Shown here: piece after piece, positions 35,858 through 44,143 of the stretch | Position numbering within the stretch: the first letter of the stretch is position 1 | Layout: each line of letters opens with the position of its first letter | Source: Schaalia odontolytica | Lineage (GTDB): Bacteria > Actinomycetota > Actinomycetes > Actinomycetales > Actinomycetaceae | Length of the DNA: 64,000 nt | Assembly: GCF_009730335.1 (NCBI RefSeq) | Contig: NZ_CP046315.1 | Location: 2,170,001 to 2,234,000 of the forward strand | Reading direction: 5' to 3' | Notes under the pieces: model-generated | What the model was told of the DNA's origin: nothing | What the model saw: the letters and a program-made list of their open reading frames with translations, nothing else | Databases searched by the model: none | Translations under genes and position numbers: made by a program

Positions 35858-37093
35858 TTAGGTGATTGAAATATCACGCTCCACATCCCCTCCCCAAGCA
35901 TGCTTAAACGTAAGAACAACCCGCCACACAACAAAAAGAAGCAAAACGATAACCACCGTCCAAAAATAGACCGCATCAACATTAGTTAAAAGCGCACCCA
36001 CAGATGGATCACATTTCTTCACAACAGCAAAGTAGCGCTCACATTCCCACGAAAGACACTCATTATAGAGCAGCTTCGCAGTCTCCACATCATCACACGA
36101 GTCCACACCCTCAATTGAATGCGATTCGAGATATCGATACAACAAGATGCTCGGACGCAACTTACAAACGCGATAAAACAAACCCAAATCGAGGATCACA
36201 AAGAACGCTGCAGGAGATATTGAATTGTAGAGAACATTACGCGAATCAATTAGGCTAAACAATCCCAAAAAACAACCTATAACCAACCCTCCAAGAGCCC
36301 CCACACTTGCAGCATCAAATAACAATGATAAAGAAAAGGTGGCATGATTGCTAGAATTCAACACTTTGTCAACAATTAGAAAAAGCGCAGGAAGTACCAA
36401 CACGAGACAACTCGCCAGCGCAGCCCCATACCCAGACCAATCCACAACACATTGAAGCGACTTACCAAACCGGATAGGAGAAAGCAGAATGCGAAGCCAC
36501 CGGAGAGCAGCCAAAAGAACAAGAACCATTAAGTAACTGAAAGTAATTATGGCAGCCGAAAACAGGAGCGAATATCGAAAAGTCCAAACTGGAAGACGTA
36601 AATACTCTTCTTCACTGAAGAAAAAAACTCGAGTTATCGCAAAGAAGATAAGAGCAACTATTGAAGCAACTATAGCTAGCCCAATCTGAAGAGGTCCCGG
36701 CGACACAGGCTCACCGATGCGCACATCTTTCCAGCTACCTTTAGGAACTAAGGCTTCTATAATTGGCTTCACAGTTTCATTAACGCACAATAATCGACTT
36801 CTGCGATACTGTTGCGGATCCAGCCGAAATTCTTGATAGGCATTCTTGAGTCGACTACCTAGCCGCACAAGGACTAGATACACTATGGCCTCAGCCATCC
36901 AGAACCAGATCAGAGCGGCGCCGGATTTTAAAGGAACATAGCTAGAACTGACTAATGACAGAACGAATGCGGCGCATAGTGCGATTCGAAGCAGTTTGAG
37001 GCGGGATACACTACTTTTCTTCAGCTTCCAATAGATACCGACTACCACCGATGCGCCACATACGCCAATCAAGATCGGCACATAGTTCCACAT
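35858..37093 (-). CDS. AT-rich multi-spanning membrane protein of unknown function
   Basis: 411 residues from the ATG at 37093 (a TTG two codons earlier is possible). About nine hydrophobic segments; between the third and fourth lies a hydrophilic stretch (NAYQEFRLDPQQYRRSRLLC), and a Cys-containing hydrophilic region (YLESHSIEGVDSCDDVETAK) precedes the last helix. I do not recognise the family. Base composition and A/T-ending codons differ sharply from all neighbours, indicating recent transfer. It starts 12 bp past the murB stop, at the boundary of the island, and ends facing the toxin-antitoxin pair. Transporter, phage-defence effector or surface-polymer function are all possible. Confidence 0.75.
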   Translation of the reverse strand: MWNYVPILIGVCGASVVVGIYWKLKKSSVSRLKLLRIALCAAFVLSLVSSSYVPLKSGAALIWFWMAEAIVYLVLVRLGSRLKNAYQEFRLDPQQYRRSRLLCVNETVKPIIEALVPKGSWKDVRIGEPVSPGPLQIGLAIVASIVALIFFAITRVFFFSEEEYLRLPVWTFRYSLLFSAAIITFSYLMVLVLLAALRWLRILLSPIRFGKSLQCVVDWSGYGAALASCLVLVLPALFLIVDKVLNSSNHATFSLSLLFDAASVGALGGLVIGCFLGLFSLIDSRNVLYNSISPAAFFVILDLGLFYRVCKLRPSILLYRYLESHSIEGVDSCDDVETAKLLYNECLSWECERYFAVVKKCDPSVGALLTNVDAVYFWTVVIVLLLFVVWRVVLTFKHAWGGDVERDISIT

Positions 37094-37104
37094 AGTCAAT
37101 CCCG

Positions 37105-38193
37105 CTACCAGGTGATGCCGACTGTGACCGGCTCGGGCACCAGGATCACGCCGAACGCATCGAAGACCCGCTCGCGCACGGCGCGGGCCAGGGCCTCGAT
37201 GTCGGCGCCCGTCGCGCCGCCGCGGTTCGTCAGGGCCAGCACGTGCTTGGTGGACAGGGACGCGCGCGGCGGGTCCCCGGCCTCGGGCAGGTGGAAACCC
37301 TTGCCACAGCCCGCGTGATCGATGAGCCAGGCGGCGCTCGTCTTGAAGAGACCCTCACCCGCGCTAAAGCGAGGCGCGTCCTCGGGCAGCGAGGCGGCCA
37401 CGGCCTCGGGCAGGATCGGGTTCGTGAAGAAGGAACCAGCACTCCACGTGTCGTGATCCTCCGCATCCAGGACCATGCCCTTGCCGCGGCGCAGATCCAG
37501 GACGGTGGAGCGGACCAGGGACGCATCGGCGCGCTCCCCGGCCTCGACGCCGAGGCGTCGCGCCAGCTCAGCGTACATGACGGGGGCGCTCAGGGGCGAG
37601 CGCACGAGGCGGAAGTCCACGGACAGGACCACCCAGCGGCCGGTCGGCCCCCAGGGGCGGTCGCCCAGGCCGGGCTCGCCGACGCTGCGCTTGATCGCCG
37701 AGGAGCGGTAGGCGAAACCGAGGTCGGAGGGAAGCAGGCGCACGACGATGCCCGTCAGGCGGTCGTAGGCCTCGACGCTCTCGATGGTTTCGGAGACCTC
37801 GTGGCCGTAGGCGCCCACGTTCTGCACCGGGGAGGCACCGACGGTCCCGGGGATGCCGGAGAGCGCCTCGAGGCCGCAGAGCCCCTCAGACAACGTCCAG
37901 GAGACGAAAGCGTCCCAGACCGTGCCTGCGCCGGCACGCACGACGACCGAGCCGGCAGGGTCCTCGTGGATGATGGAGGCGACCTCATCGAAAGGCTGCA
38001 CATCGACGACAGTGCCCTCGAAGGGGGCGTCTGACGCCAGGAGGTTCGACCCGCCGCCGACAACGAGGAGCGGTCCTCCGGCGGCATCGGCCGCGGCGAC
38101 GGCGTCCACCAGTGCGTCGGTCGTAGAAACGCGCACGTGCTCGGCGATGGGGCCGCCCACGCGCAGGGTCGTCAGATCAGCAAGGGTCGTCAT
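37105..38193 (-). CDS. murB: UDP-N-acetylenolpyruvoylglucosamine reductase
   Basis: 362 residues from the ATG at 38193. FAD-binding LLVVGGGSNLLASD and GIPGTVGASPVQNVGAYGHE identify MurB; the late SAAWLIDHAGCGKGF and NRGGAT regions supply catalytic residues. MurB makes UDP-N-acetylmuramate with NADPH in peptidoglycan synthesis. The last 185 bp are duplicated at 34514-34698, so the gene was the landing site of a small island but remains intact. Confidence 0.95.
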   Translation of the reverse strand: MTTLADLTTLRVGGPIAEHVRVSTTDALVDAVAAADAAGGPLLVVGGGSNLLASDAPFEGTVVDVQPFDEVASIIHEDPAGSVVVRAGAGTVWDAFVSWTLSEGLCGLEALSGIPGTVGASPVQNVGAYGHEVSETIESVEAYDRLTGIVVRLLPSDLGFAYRSSAIKRSVGEPGLGDRPWGPTGRWVVLSVDFRLVRSPLSAPVMYAELARRLGVEAGERADASLVRSTVLDLRRGKGMVLDAEDHDTWSAGSFFTNPILPEAVAASLPEDAPRFSAGEGLFKTSAAWLIDHAGCGKGFHLPEAGDPPRASLSTKHVLALTNRGGATGADIEALARAVRERVFDAFGVILVPEPVTVGITW

Positions 38194-38249
38194 GCCCCTA
38201 AGCCTAGTCGCACGGTGCACGTTCGGCCTAACCCCGGGGCGCGACGGAG

Positions 38250-39239
38250 TCAGTCCATCGTGATGACGATCTTGCCGCGCACGTGGCCGCTCATCAGCTC
38301 GCTGTAGGCGGCGCGCACCTGCTCCAGCTCGAACGGATAGGTACCCGCAATGGTCAGGCTCACCGTCCCGCGGTCGATGAGGTCCGCGACCGTTGCGATG
38401 TCGGCGATCTTCCCGTCCCGCCCACCGGTAAAGCGCGCGCGACGCAGGGCTATCGCGGGAGTTGGAACGAGAGTGCCCACGCGCTCTCCCGGGACGCCGA
38501 GGCGGTGGGCCAGCGACGCGTAGCCACCGAAGCAGTCGATGAAGGCAGTGACGGGTGAGGGCACCGCGCCCTTGATGCGTTGCTCGATGCCTTCGCCGTA
38601 GGAGACGGGAATCGCGCCGAGAGAACGCAGGTAGTCGGCGTTCGAGGGACCGGCGACACCGATGACGGTCGCACCGCGGGCGAGAGCCAGCTGCGTGACG
38701 AGGCCTCCCACTCCTCCGGCGGCCGCAGCGACCACGATGACGTCACCCGCGTCGGCCTTCACGCTGCGCATGGCGCCCATCGCGGTCTGCGCGGCAACGC
38801 CCAGCCCTCCGGCGACGTCGAAGCTCAAGGAGGCGGGCTTGGACACGACGTTGTCGGCGGAAATAACGAGTTGGGTCGCAAGCGAACCATATTCGCGCAC
38901 CTGCCAGGGGGCGGCGCGCAGGAGACCGATGACCTCGTCGCCCACCGCCACATTGGTCGCGCCCGGGCCCACGGCCGCCACGACGCCCGCAAAATCCTGT
39001 CCTACGCCCCATAGCGGCCGCTCCTTGCCGCGAGCGAACCAACGGCCGGGGTGAACGATCGTGCGGAGGACCTCGAGGGGCCTCGTCAATCCACCGAAGA
39101 GCTTGTAGTCAACAGGGTTGATGCCGGCGGCTCGCACGGTGACGAGCACCTGTCCCTCTCCAGGCGCGGGGAGTGACACTGAGCCTTCCTCGAGGACCTC
39201 GACGCCTCCAAAACGGCGGTATCCGATGATTCGCGCCAT
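38250..39239 (-). CDS. Zinc-independent alcohol dehydrogenase/quinone oxidoreductase-like protein
   Basis: 329 residues of the medium-chain dehydrogenase family. N-terminal catalytic fold with VRAAGINPVDYKLFGG and GQDFAGVVAAVGPGA, Rossmann motif AAAGGVGGLVTQLA. The Cys and His ligands of the catalytic zinc are absent, as in quinone oxidoreductases. It would use NADPH to reduce quinones or enones. It stands alone between murB and an MFS gene. Confidence 0.88.
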   Translation of the reverse strand: MARIIGYRRFGGVEVLEEGSVSLPAPGEGQVLVTVRAAGINPVDYKLFGGLTRPLEVLRTIVHPGRWFARGKERPLWGVGQDFAGVVAAVGPGATNVAVGDEVIGLLRAAPWQVREYGSLATQLVISADNVVSKPASLSFDVAGGLGVAAQTAMGAMRSVKADAGDVIVVAAAAGGVGGLVTQLALARGATVIGVAGPSNADYLRSLGAIPVSYGEGIEQRIKGAVPSPVTAFIDCFGGYASLAHRLGVPGERVGTLVPTPAIALRRARFTGGRDGKIADIATVADLIDRGTVSLTIAGTYPFELEQVRAAYSELMSGHVRGKIVITMD

Positions 39240-39358
39240 AATACCCCTTCTTCCATCGCAGCGAGACAGAGCGCCACGTCACAAGCGTGCTCGTACACCA
39301 GGATACGCCTGCGCTGTCGCGGACGGAAGGTTCAAGGACAAGCCCGAGAAGCCGCCTT

Positions 39359-40600
39359 CTAGTCGCCGAAGGCGAGGTCCGTGCGCTTCGTCCCGCGGCG
39401 GTCGGGCACCTGCCCGGCGAGCACGATCGCGAGGAGGACCGGCAGGGCCACGAAGGCCAGCGCACGGTGGTAGCCGATGTGGTCGGCGATAAGGCCGAGG
39501 AGCGGCGGGCCGATGAGGGCCGCGCCGTAGTTCACGGTCGAGAGCACCGAGACGCGCGCGGGCGTCATCACGGGGTCGACGGACAGCGCCGAAATGCCCA
39601 GCGGGAAGCCGAGGGCCGACCCGATGCCCCACAGCGCGATGCCCGCGACCGCGAACAGGTGGTGCGGCGCGAAGGCCACGAGCAGCAGGCCGACGACCGC
39701 GCCGGAGAAGGTGATCCGCAGCAGCATGGGTGATCCCAGGCAGGCCTCGAGACGCGGGGACGCGAAACGCACGACCGTCATCATGAGCAGGAAGAACGCG
39801 AAAGCAGCGGAGGCCGCTGCCGTCGAGTATCCGTAGCCGTCGACCATGGACAGGTTGAGCCAGTCGTTCGCCGCGCCCTCCATGAGGCCCGCGCTCATGA
39901 CCATGAGGGCGATGAGCACGGTCTGCTTCTCGCGCCAGGCGACGCGCGTGAGGCCCTTCGCCTTGTTCGACGCGGCCTCTCCCCCGTCGCCCTTGTCCTG
40001 AGCGGGCGCGAGGGCCGCGACCTCCTCCTTCGTCAGGTAGAAGCCGACGGCAGTGCCGCAGGCGAGAAGCTCGAGCGCGGCCAGGCCGAAGAGGTGGGCG
40101 CCGAGGGGCATGCCCATCTGGGAGGCGAGCGCGCCGAGGAGGGCGCCACCGAGCATGCCGACCGCGTACATCGCCTGGATGATGGGAACGACGGTGCGGC
40201 GCACGGCGGCTTGCACGAGGCCGGCCTCGATATTCATGGTCGCGCCCCACAGGCCGTTACCGGCGGCCAGGAGCACGAGGCCAAGAGTAGCCAGCGGGAT
40301 CGACACGTTGAGCGCGCCCACCCCCGCGCAGACGATGCCGAGAGCCCAGATGAGCACGCCGATGCGACCCGAGGCCCGCGCGCCGATCTTCGTCACGATC
40401 GGGCCGGAGGTCGGCAGGGTGAGCAGAGAGCCGAGGGAGGCGATGAGCAGCATCGTGCCGATCGTCGCAGGAGTCAGCCCGAGGTCATCGCGCACGTCGG
40501 GCAGGCGCGAGAGCCACGCGGATGTGCCAAAACCGAGGCACACGTAGACGATGCCGGTAGCGCGAAGGGCGGCGTGAGCGCGAGAGTACGGGACAGACAT
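39359..40600 (-). CDS. MFS transporter
   Basis: 413 residues, about twelve hydrophobic segments with a polar central loop (LAPAQDKGDGGEAASNKAKG). The first part has the sequence WLSRLPDVRDDLGLTPATIG and GPIVTKIGARASGRIG, like the YbjJ/fucose permease-like branch of the superfamily. Substrate unknown. It follows the nanE terminator, so it is probably separate from the sialic acid operon. Confidence 0.85.
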   Translation of the reverse strand: MSVPYSRAHAALRATGIVYVCLGFGTSAWLSRLPDVRDDLGLTPATIGTMLLIASLGSLLTLPTSGPIVTKIGARASGRIGVLIWALGIVCAGVGALNVSIPLATLGLVLLAAGNGLWGATMNIEAGLVQAAVRRTVVPIIQAMYAVGMLGGALLGALASQMGMPLGAHLFGLAALELLACGTAVGFYLTKEEVAALAPAQDKGDGGEAASNKAKGLTRVAWREKQTVLIALMVMSAGLMEGAANDWLNLSMVDGYGYSTAAASAAFAFFLLMMTVVRFASPRLEACLGSPMLLRITFSGAVVGLLLVAFAPHHLFAVAGIALWGIGSALGFPLGISALSVDPVMTPARVSVLSTVNYGAALIGPPLLGLIADHIGYHRALAFVALPVLLAIVLAGQVPDRRGTKRTDLAFGD

Positions 40601-40640
40601 GCTGGGTAATATACGCGCATTCCCGGGAGAAAAACGAAGT

Positions 40641-40671
40641 GCGCGGGCGGGTGTTGGTCACCCGCCCGCGC
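40641..40671 (-). terminator. Terminator of the nan operon
   Basis: GCGCGGGCGGGTG and CACCCGCCCGCGC form a perfect 13-bp stem with a 5-base loop, followed by CGTTTTTC on the minus strand, 22 bp past the nanE stop. Confidence 0.9.
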
Positions 40672-40692
40672 GCTGTCGCAACAGCGACAGGA

Positions 40693-41367
40693 TCAGCCTT
40701 CCACGGCCGCCTTGAACCACGTCGTGATCGACGTGGGGTGCGTGATGGCGGTGCCGACGATGACGGCGAAGGCGCCCGCCTCCATGGCGGCGGCGGCCTG
40801 CTCGGGCGTGTGGACGCGTCCCTCGCAGATCACGGGGACGTCCGGGAACGCCGCGACGACCTCGCGCAGCAGCTCCAGGTCGGGGCCGTCGGTCTTCACG
40901 CGGTCGCCCGTGTAGCCCGCCAGGGTCGTGGACACGATGTCTACGCCGGCGTCGACGGCGCGCTGGGCGTCCTCGAAGGAGCCGCAGTCAGCCATAACGA
41001 GGGTGCCGTCCTCGCGCAGGGCCGCAACGGTCTCGGCGAAGCTCAGGCCGTCGAGGCGCGGGCGACCCGTCGCGTCCAGGGCGACGATGTCGGAGCCGGC
41101 CATGACGCAGGCGCGGGCGTGGCGCAGCGAGGGGGTGATGTACACACCCTCGTGGCCTTCCTTCCACAGGCCGATCACGGGCACGTCCACGCGGCCCTTG
41201 ATCGCGGAAATGTCGGACAGGCCCTGGCAGCGGATGGCAGCGGCGCCACCGATCTCGGCGGCGCGGGCGATCTGCGCCATCGTCTCGGGGTGGCGCATGG
41301 GCTCGCCCGGGTACGCCTGGACGGAGACGATGAGCTTGCCCTTCAGGTTTGCAATGAGCGGGTGCAT
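40693..41367 (-). CDS. nanE: N-acetylmannosamine-6-phosphate 2-epimerase
   Basis: 224 residues, TIM-barrel. KLIVSVQAYPGEPMRHPETM, AAAIRCQGLSDISAIK and FAVIVGTAITHPTSIT match NanE, which converts ManNAc-6-phosphate to GlcNAc-6-phosphate. It follows nanK by 9 bp and is the last gene of the sialic acid operon. Confidence 0.94.
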   Translation of the reverse strand: MHPLIANLKGKLIVSVQAYPGEPMRHPETMAQIARAAEIGGAAAIRCQGLSDISAIKGRVDVPVIGLWKEGHEGVYITPSLRHARACVMAGSDIVALDATGRPRLDGLSFAETVAALREDGTLVMADCGSFEDAQRAVDAGVDIVSTTLAGYTGDRVKTDGPDLELLREVVAAFPDVPVICEGRVHTPEQAAAAMEAGAFAVIVGTAITHPTSITTWFKAAVEG

Positions 41368-41376
41368 GGTGAACTC

Positions 41377-42297
41377 CTATGCGTGCAGGAAGAAGGAAAC
41401 GGCTCCGAGCAGCGGCGCGTCGCCACCGAGGGAACCAACGAGGATGGGGGTGTCGGCGACGGGCGTCATCGCGGAGGCCGCGAAGCCTTCGCGCAGGGCG
41501 TCCCACCAGATGTCCCCGGAGCGGGTCATGGACCCGGACAGGATGACGACGGCCGGGTCCACGCAGTTGACCAACGAGGCCGTGGCCTCGCCGAGCGCGA
41601 ACGCGGAGCGGGAGAAGCAAGCGGCAGCCAGGGCGTTGCCGGACTGCGCAAGCTCCTGCAGGGCGCGCCCACCGTCGACTTCGGGGTCGGACTCACTGCG
41701 CAGCGAGTCGTACCAGGCCGTGATGCCCGAGCCGGAGCAGAAGGACTCGATGTGGCCCTTGCGTCCGCACGAGCACGTCATGTCGGGGGCGAAGTGGTGG
41801 TGGATGTGGCCCACGTGTCCGGCGATGCCGCGCGACCCGAAGGAGACCTGGTGGTCTTCGACGAGGGCACCACCGATGCCGGTGCCGACGGCGATCGATA
41901 GGACGGTGCGGTAGGGCTGGCCGGCGCCGAGCGTGGCCTCGCCCAGGCCGTGCGCGTGCACGTCGTTGAGGACGCGCACCTTCAGGCCGGTTGCCTCCTG
42001 AAGCAGAACACCCAGGGGTGTGCCTCCCCAACCGGGCATCGTGCCCGTGGCGGAGACGATATCGCCGGTCGACGGGTCGACGACGCCGGCGCTGGCGACC
42101 GCGACACCCGCGACCTGCGGGTGAGAAGCGACCAGGGACGAAGCGAGGTCGCAGATGCGAGCAGCCACGTCCACTCCGCCGCGCATCGCGTCGGTGGGGA
42201 TCGATCCACGCTGGGTGACCTCGTAGGTGTCACCGGCCTCGACGATGCCCCACCCGACCTTGGTGCCACCGATGTCGAGGGCAAGGAGCGTAGTCAT
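41377..42297 (-). CDS. nanK: ROK-family kinase, probable N-acetylmannosamine kinase
   Basis: 306 residues. Phosphate-binding ALDIGGTKVGWGIVE and GTGIGGALV are ROK-type. The zinc motif reads CSCGRKGHIE: the third Cys of the usual CxCGxxGCxE is replaced by His. By position between nanA and nanE it phosphorylates ManNAc. Some ROK proteins are repressors, but no HTH is present here. Confidence 0.9.
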   Translation of the reverse strand: MTTLLALDIGGTKVGWGIVEAGDTYEVTQRGSIPTDAMRGGVDVAARICDLASSLVASHPQVAGVAVASAGVVDPSTGDIVSATGTMPGWGGTPLGVLLQEATGLKVRVLNDVHAHGLGEATLGAGQPYRTVLSIAVGTGIGGALVEDHQVSFGSRGIAGHVGHIHHHFAPDMTCSCGRKGHIESFCSGSGITAWYDSLRSESDPEVDGGRALQELAQSGNALAAACFSRSAFALGEATASLVNCVDPAVVILSGSMTRSGDIWWDALREGFAASAMTPVADTPILVGSLGGDAPLLGAVSFFLHA

Positions 42298-42332
42298 GAG
42301 GATCCTTACGAAAAGTCAGGGGTATAAGAAAA

Positions 42333-42400
42333 TCGACGAGGCCGGGGCGCGCGCCCGAAGGCGCGCAATATGCGGAACGGAACTGCCCCGGCCTCGTCGA
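42333..42400 (-). terminator. Hairpin after nanA built on the GAGGCCGGGGC element
   Basis: TCGACGAGGCCGGGGC (42333-42348) and its exact reverse complement (42385-42400) form a 16-bp stem. The loop holds a second GC-rich hairpin, GCGCGC...GCGCGC. It begins 5 bases past the nanA stop; nanK follows, so read-through must occur. Confidence 0.75.
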
Positions 42401-42404
42401 CGTA

Positions 42405-43322
42405 TCAGGAGAGCAGGTCAACCGCGCGCAGCACGGACGCGACATGCTCCATGTTGTCGCCCTCGATGGCGGCAACCGGGCGTGGCATCTCAGGCGAATC
42501 GAAGACGCCGAGCAGGTGCAGGGCGGCCTTGAAGGCGCCGACGCCCGCACCGAAGCCCTGCACGCCCTTCACCTGGACGATGCGCATGAGCTCCGCGAGG
42601 CGGTCCTGCTCGGTGCGCACGGCCTCCCAGTCGCGACGCTCGTAGGCCTGCCACTGGCGCACGTAGCCCTCGGGGTCCACGTTGGCCAGGCCGGGCACGG
42701 AGCCGTCCGCGCCGGACATGTAGGCGCCGTCAACAACGACCTCGTGGCCGGTGAGCAGCTGCATCGGGTGGCCGGCGGCCTCGTTCGCCAGGCACAGCCA
42801 GCGGAACGCGACGTCGTCGCCGGAGGAGTCCTTGACGCCGTCGATGATACCGTCGCGGCCCAGGCGCATGAGCAGGTCGGGCGACAGCTTCGTGTGCACG
42901 CACACGGGGATGTCGTAGGCCCACAGCTCGAGGCTGGTGTTCTCCTTGAGGAGGCGGAAGTGGCGCTCAACCTCGGTCTCACCGCCGAGGGCGTAGAACG
43001 GGGCGGTCGCGACGACGCCGGTGGCGCCACCGATCTCTTCCACGGCCTTGATGTTCTCGATGACGCGCTCAGTCTCGGTGTCGATGACGCCGACCAGGAG
43101 CGGGATGCGGCCGTCGACGATGCGCACGGCTTCGCGCTGGATCTGGGCGCGGCGCTCGGCGGTCGAGAAGGCGACCTCACCGGTGGAGCCGGACACAAAC
43201 AGGCCGTCGAGGCCGGCCTCGATCAGGCGGTTGATGTGACGCTCAAGCGAGGGGACGTCAAGCTCGCCGTCCTTGAGCGGAATGGCCAGGGGCGGCACGA
43301 CGCCGCGGATCTTCGAAGACAT
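42405..43322 (-). CDS. nanA: N-acetylneuraminate lyase (dihydrodipicolinate synthase family)
   Basis: 305 residues. GLFVSGSTGEVAFSTAERR forms the substrate-carboxylate loop, the Tyr is in ELWAYDIPV, and the Schiff-base Lys is in GVKDSSGD. NanA splits sialic acid into pyruvate and ManNAc. Context (nanK, nanE, importer, sialidase-like gene) makes the lyase function much likelier than lysine synthesis. It starts 2 bp after the upstream ATPase gene. Confidence 0.9.
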   Translation of the reverse strand: MSSKIRGVVPPLAIPLKDGELDVPSLERHINRLIEAGLDGLFVSGSTGEVAFSTAERRAQIQREAVRIVDGRIPLLVGVIDTETERVIENIKAVEEIGGATGVVATAPFYALGGETEVERHFRLLKENTSLELWAYDIPVCVHTKLSPDLLMRLGRDGIIDGVKDSSGDDVAFRWLCLANEAAGHPMQLLTGHEVVVDGAYMSGADGSVPGLANVDPEGYVRQWQAYERRDWEAVRTEQDRLAELMRIVQVKGVQGFGAGVGAFKAALHLLGVFDSPEMPRPVAAIEGDNMEHVASVLRAVDLLS

Positions 43323-43324
43323 AA

Positions 43325-44143
43325 TTACTTCTCTCCTTCGAGGTTGGGATGCAAGAGCGAGGGCGCAGCGCCCAGGAGCTTGCGGGTGTAGGGGTCCTCC
43401 GGGTCGGACAACAGCTGTGCGGCCGGCCCTTCTTCGACGACCTTGCCGCCGTTCATCACGGCGATCCGGTCAGACACGTAGCGCACGGTCTGGATGTCGT
43501 GCGAGATGAAGACCATCGCCAGGCCCAGTTCCTTCTTGAGGTCCGTGAGCAGGTTCAGGATCTGTGCTCGCACCGACACGTCGAGTGCGGAGGTGGGCTC
43601 GTCTGCGATGATCGCATCCGGGCCGATGGACAGGGCTCGGGCGATGGCCACGCGCTGGCGCTGGCCACCCGAGAGCTGTCCGGGAAGCGCGTCGAGCGCG
43701 CTCGAGGGAAGGCCAACGAGCGAGATCAGTTCGCGCACGCGCTTGGCTCGCGAGGCCTCGTCGCCGATGCCGTGCACGCGCAGCGGGTCAGCGAGCTGAT
43801 CCTGGACGTGCATACGGGGGTTCAGGGCCGTCGCGGGGTCCTGGAAGACCACGGAGACGACGCGACCGATCTCCCGGCGGGCGGCGGCGCTACGCTTCGT
43901 GACCTCCTTGCCGTTGAAGAACACCTGGCCGGCGGTCGGCATCTGCAGGCCACACATGACGTTCGCGGTCGTGGACTTGCCACAGCCGGACTCACCGACG
44001 ATGCCGAGCGTCTGTCCGCGCTCGATGCGCATGTTGACGCCACGCACCGCGTAGACCTTGTTGGGCTTGAACAGGGAGCCAGTACGCGAGGTGAAGGTCA
44101 CCTCGACGTCCTTCAGTTCGATGATCGGGGTGTTGTCGCTCAT
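43325..44143 (-). CDS. ABC transporter ATPase, OppF/DppF type
   Basis: 272 residues. Walker A GESGCGKST, signature LSGGQRQRV, Walker B IIADEPTS and the C-terminal extension RKLLGAAPSLL typical of the oligopeptide family. It overlaps the fused permease-ATPase gene by 4 bp (ATGA). It provides the second ATPase of the presumed sialic acid importer. Confidence 0.92.
   Translation of the reverse strand: MSDNTPIIELKDVEVTFTSRTGSLFKPNKVYAVRGVNMRIERGQTLGIVGESGCGKSTTANVMCGLQMPTAGQVFFNGKEVTKRSAAARREIGRVVSVVFQDPATALNPRMHVQDQLADPLRVHGIGDEASRAKRVRELISLVGLPSSALDALPGQLSGGQRQRVAIARALSIGPDAIIADEPTSALDVSVRAQILNLLTDLKKELGLAMVFISHDIQTVRYVSDRIAVMNGGKVVEEGPAAQLLSDPEDPYTRKLLGAAPSLLHPNLEGEK

Noticed and set aside
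34514-37285. Prophage or integrase-driven element
   Set aside because: No integrase, recombinase or phage gene lies between the murB copies; only the duplication pattern resembles integration.
42405-43322. Dihydrodipicolinate synthase (lysine synthesis)
   Set aside because: Operon context with nanK, nanE and the importer favours sialic acid lyase.
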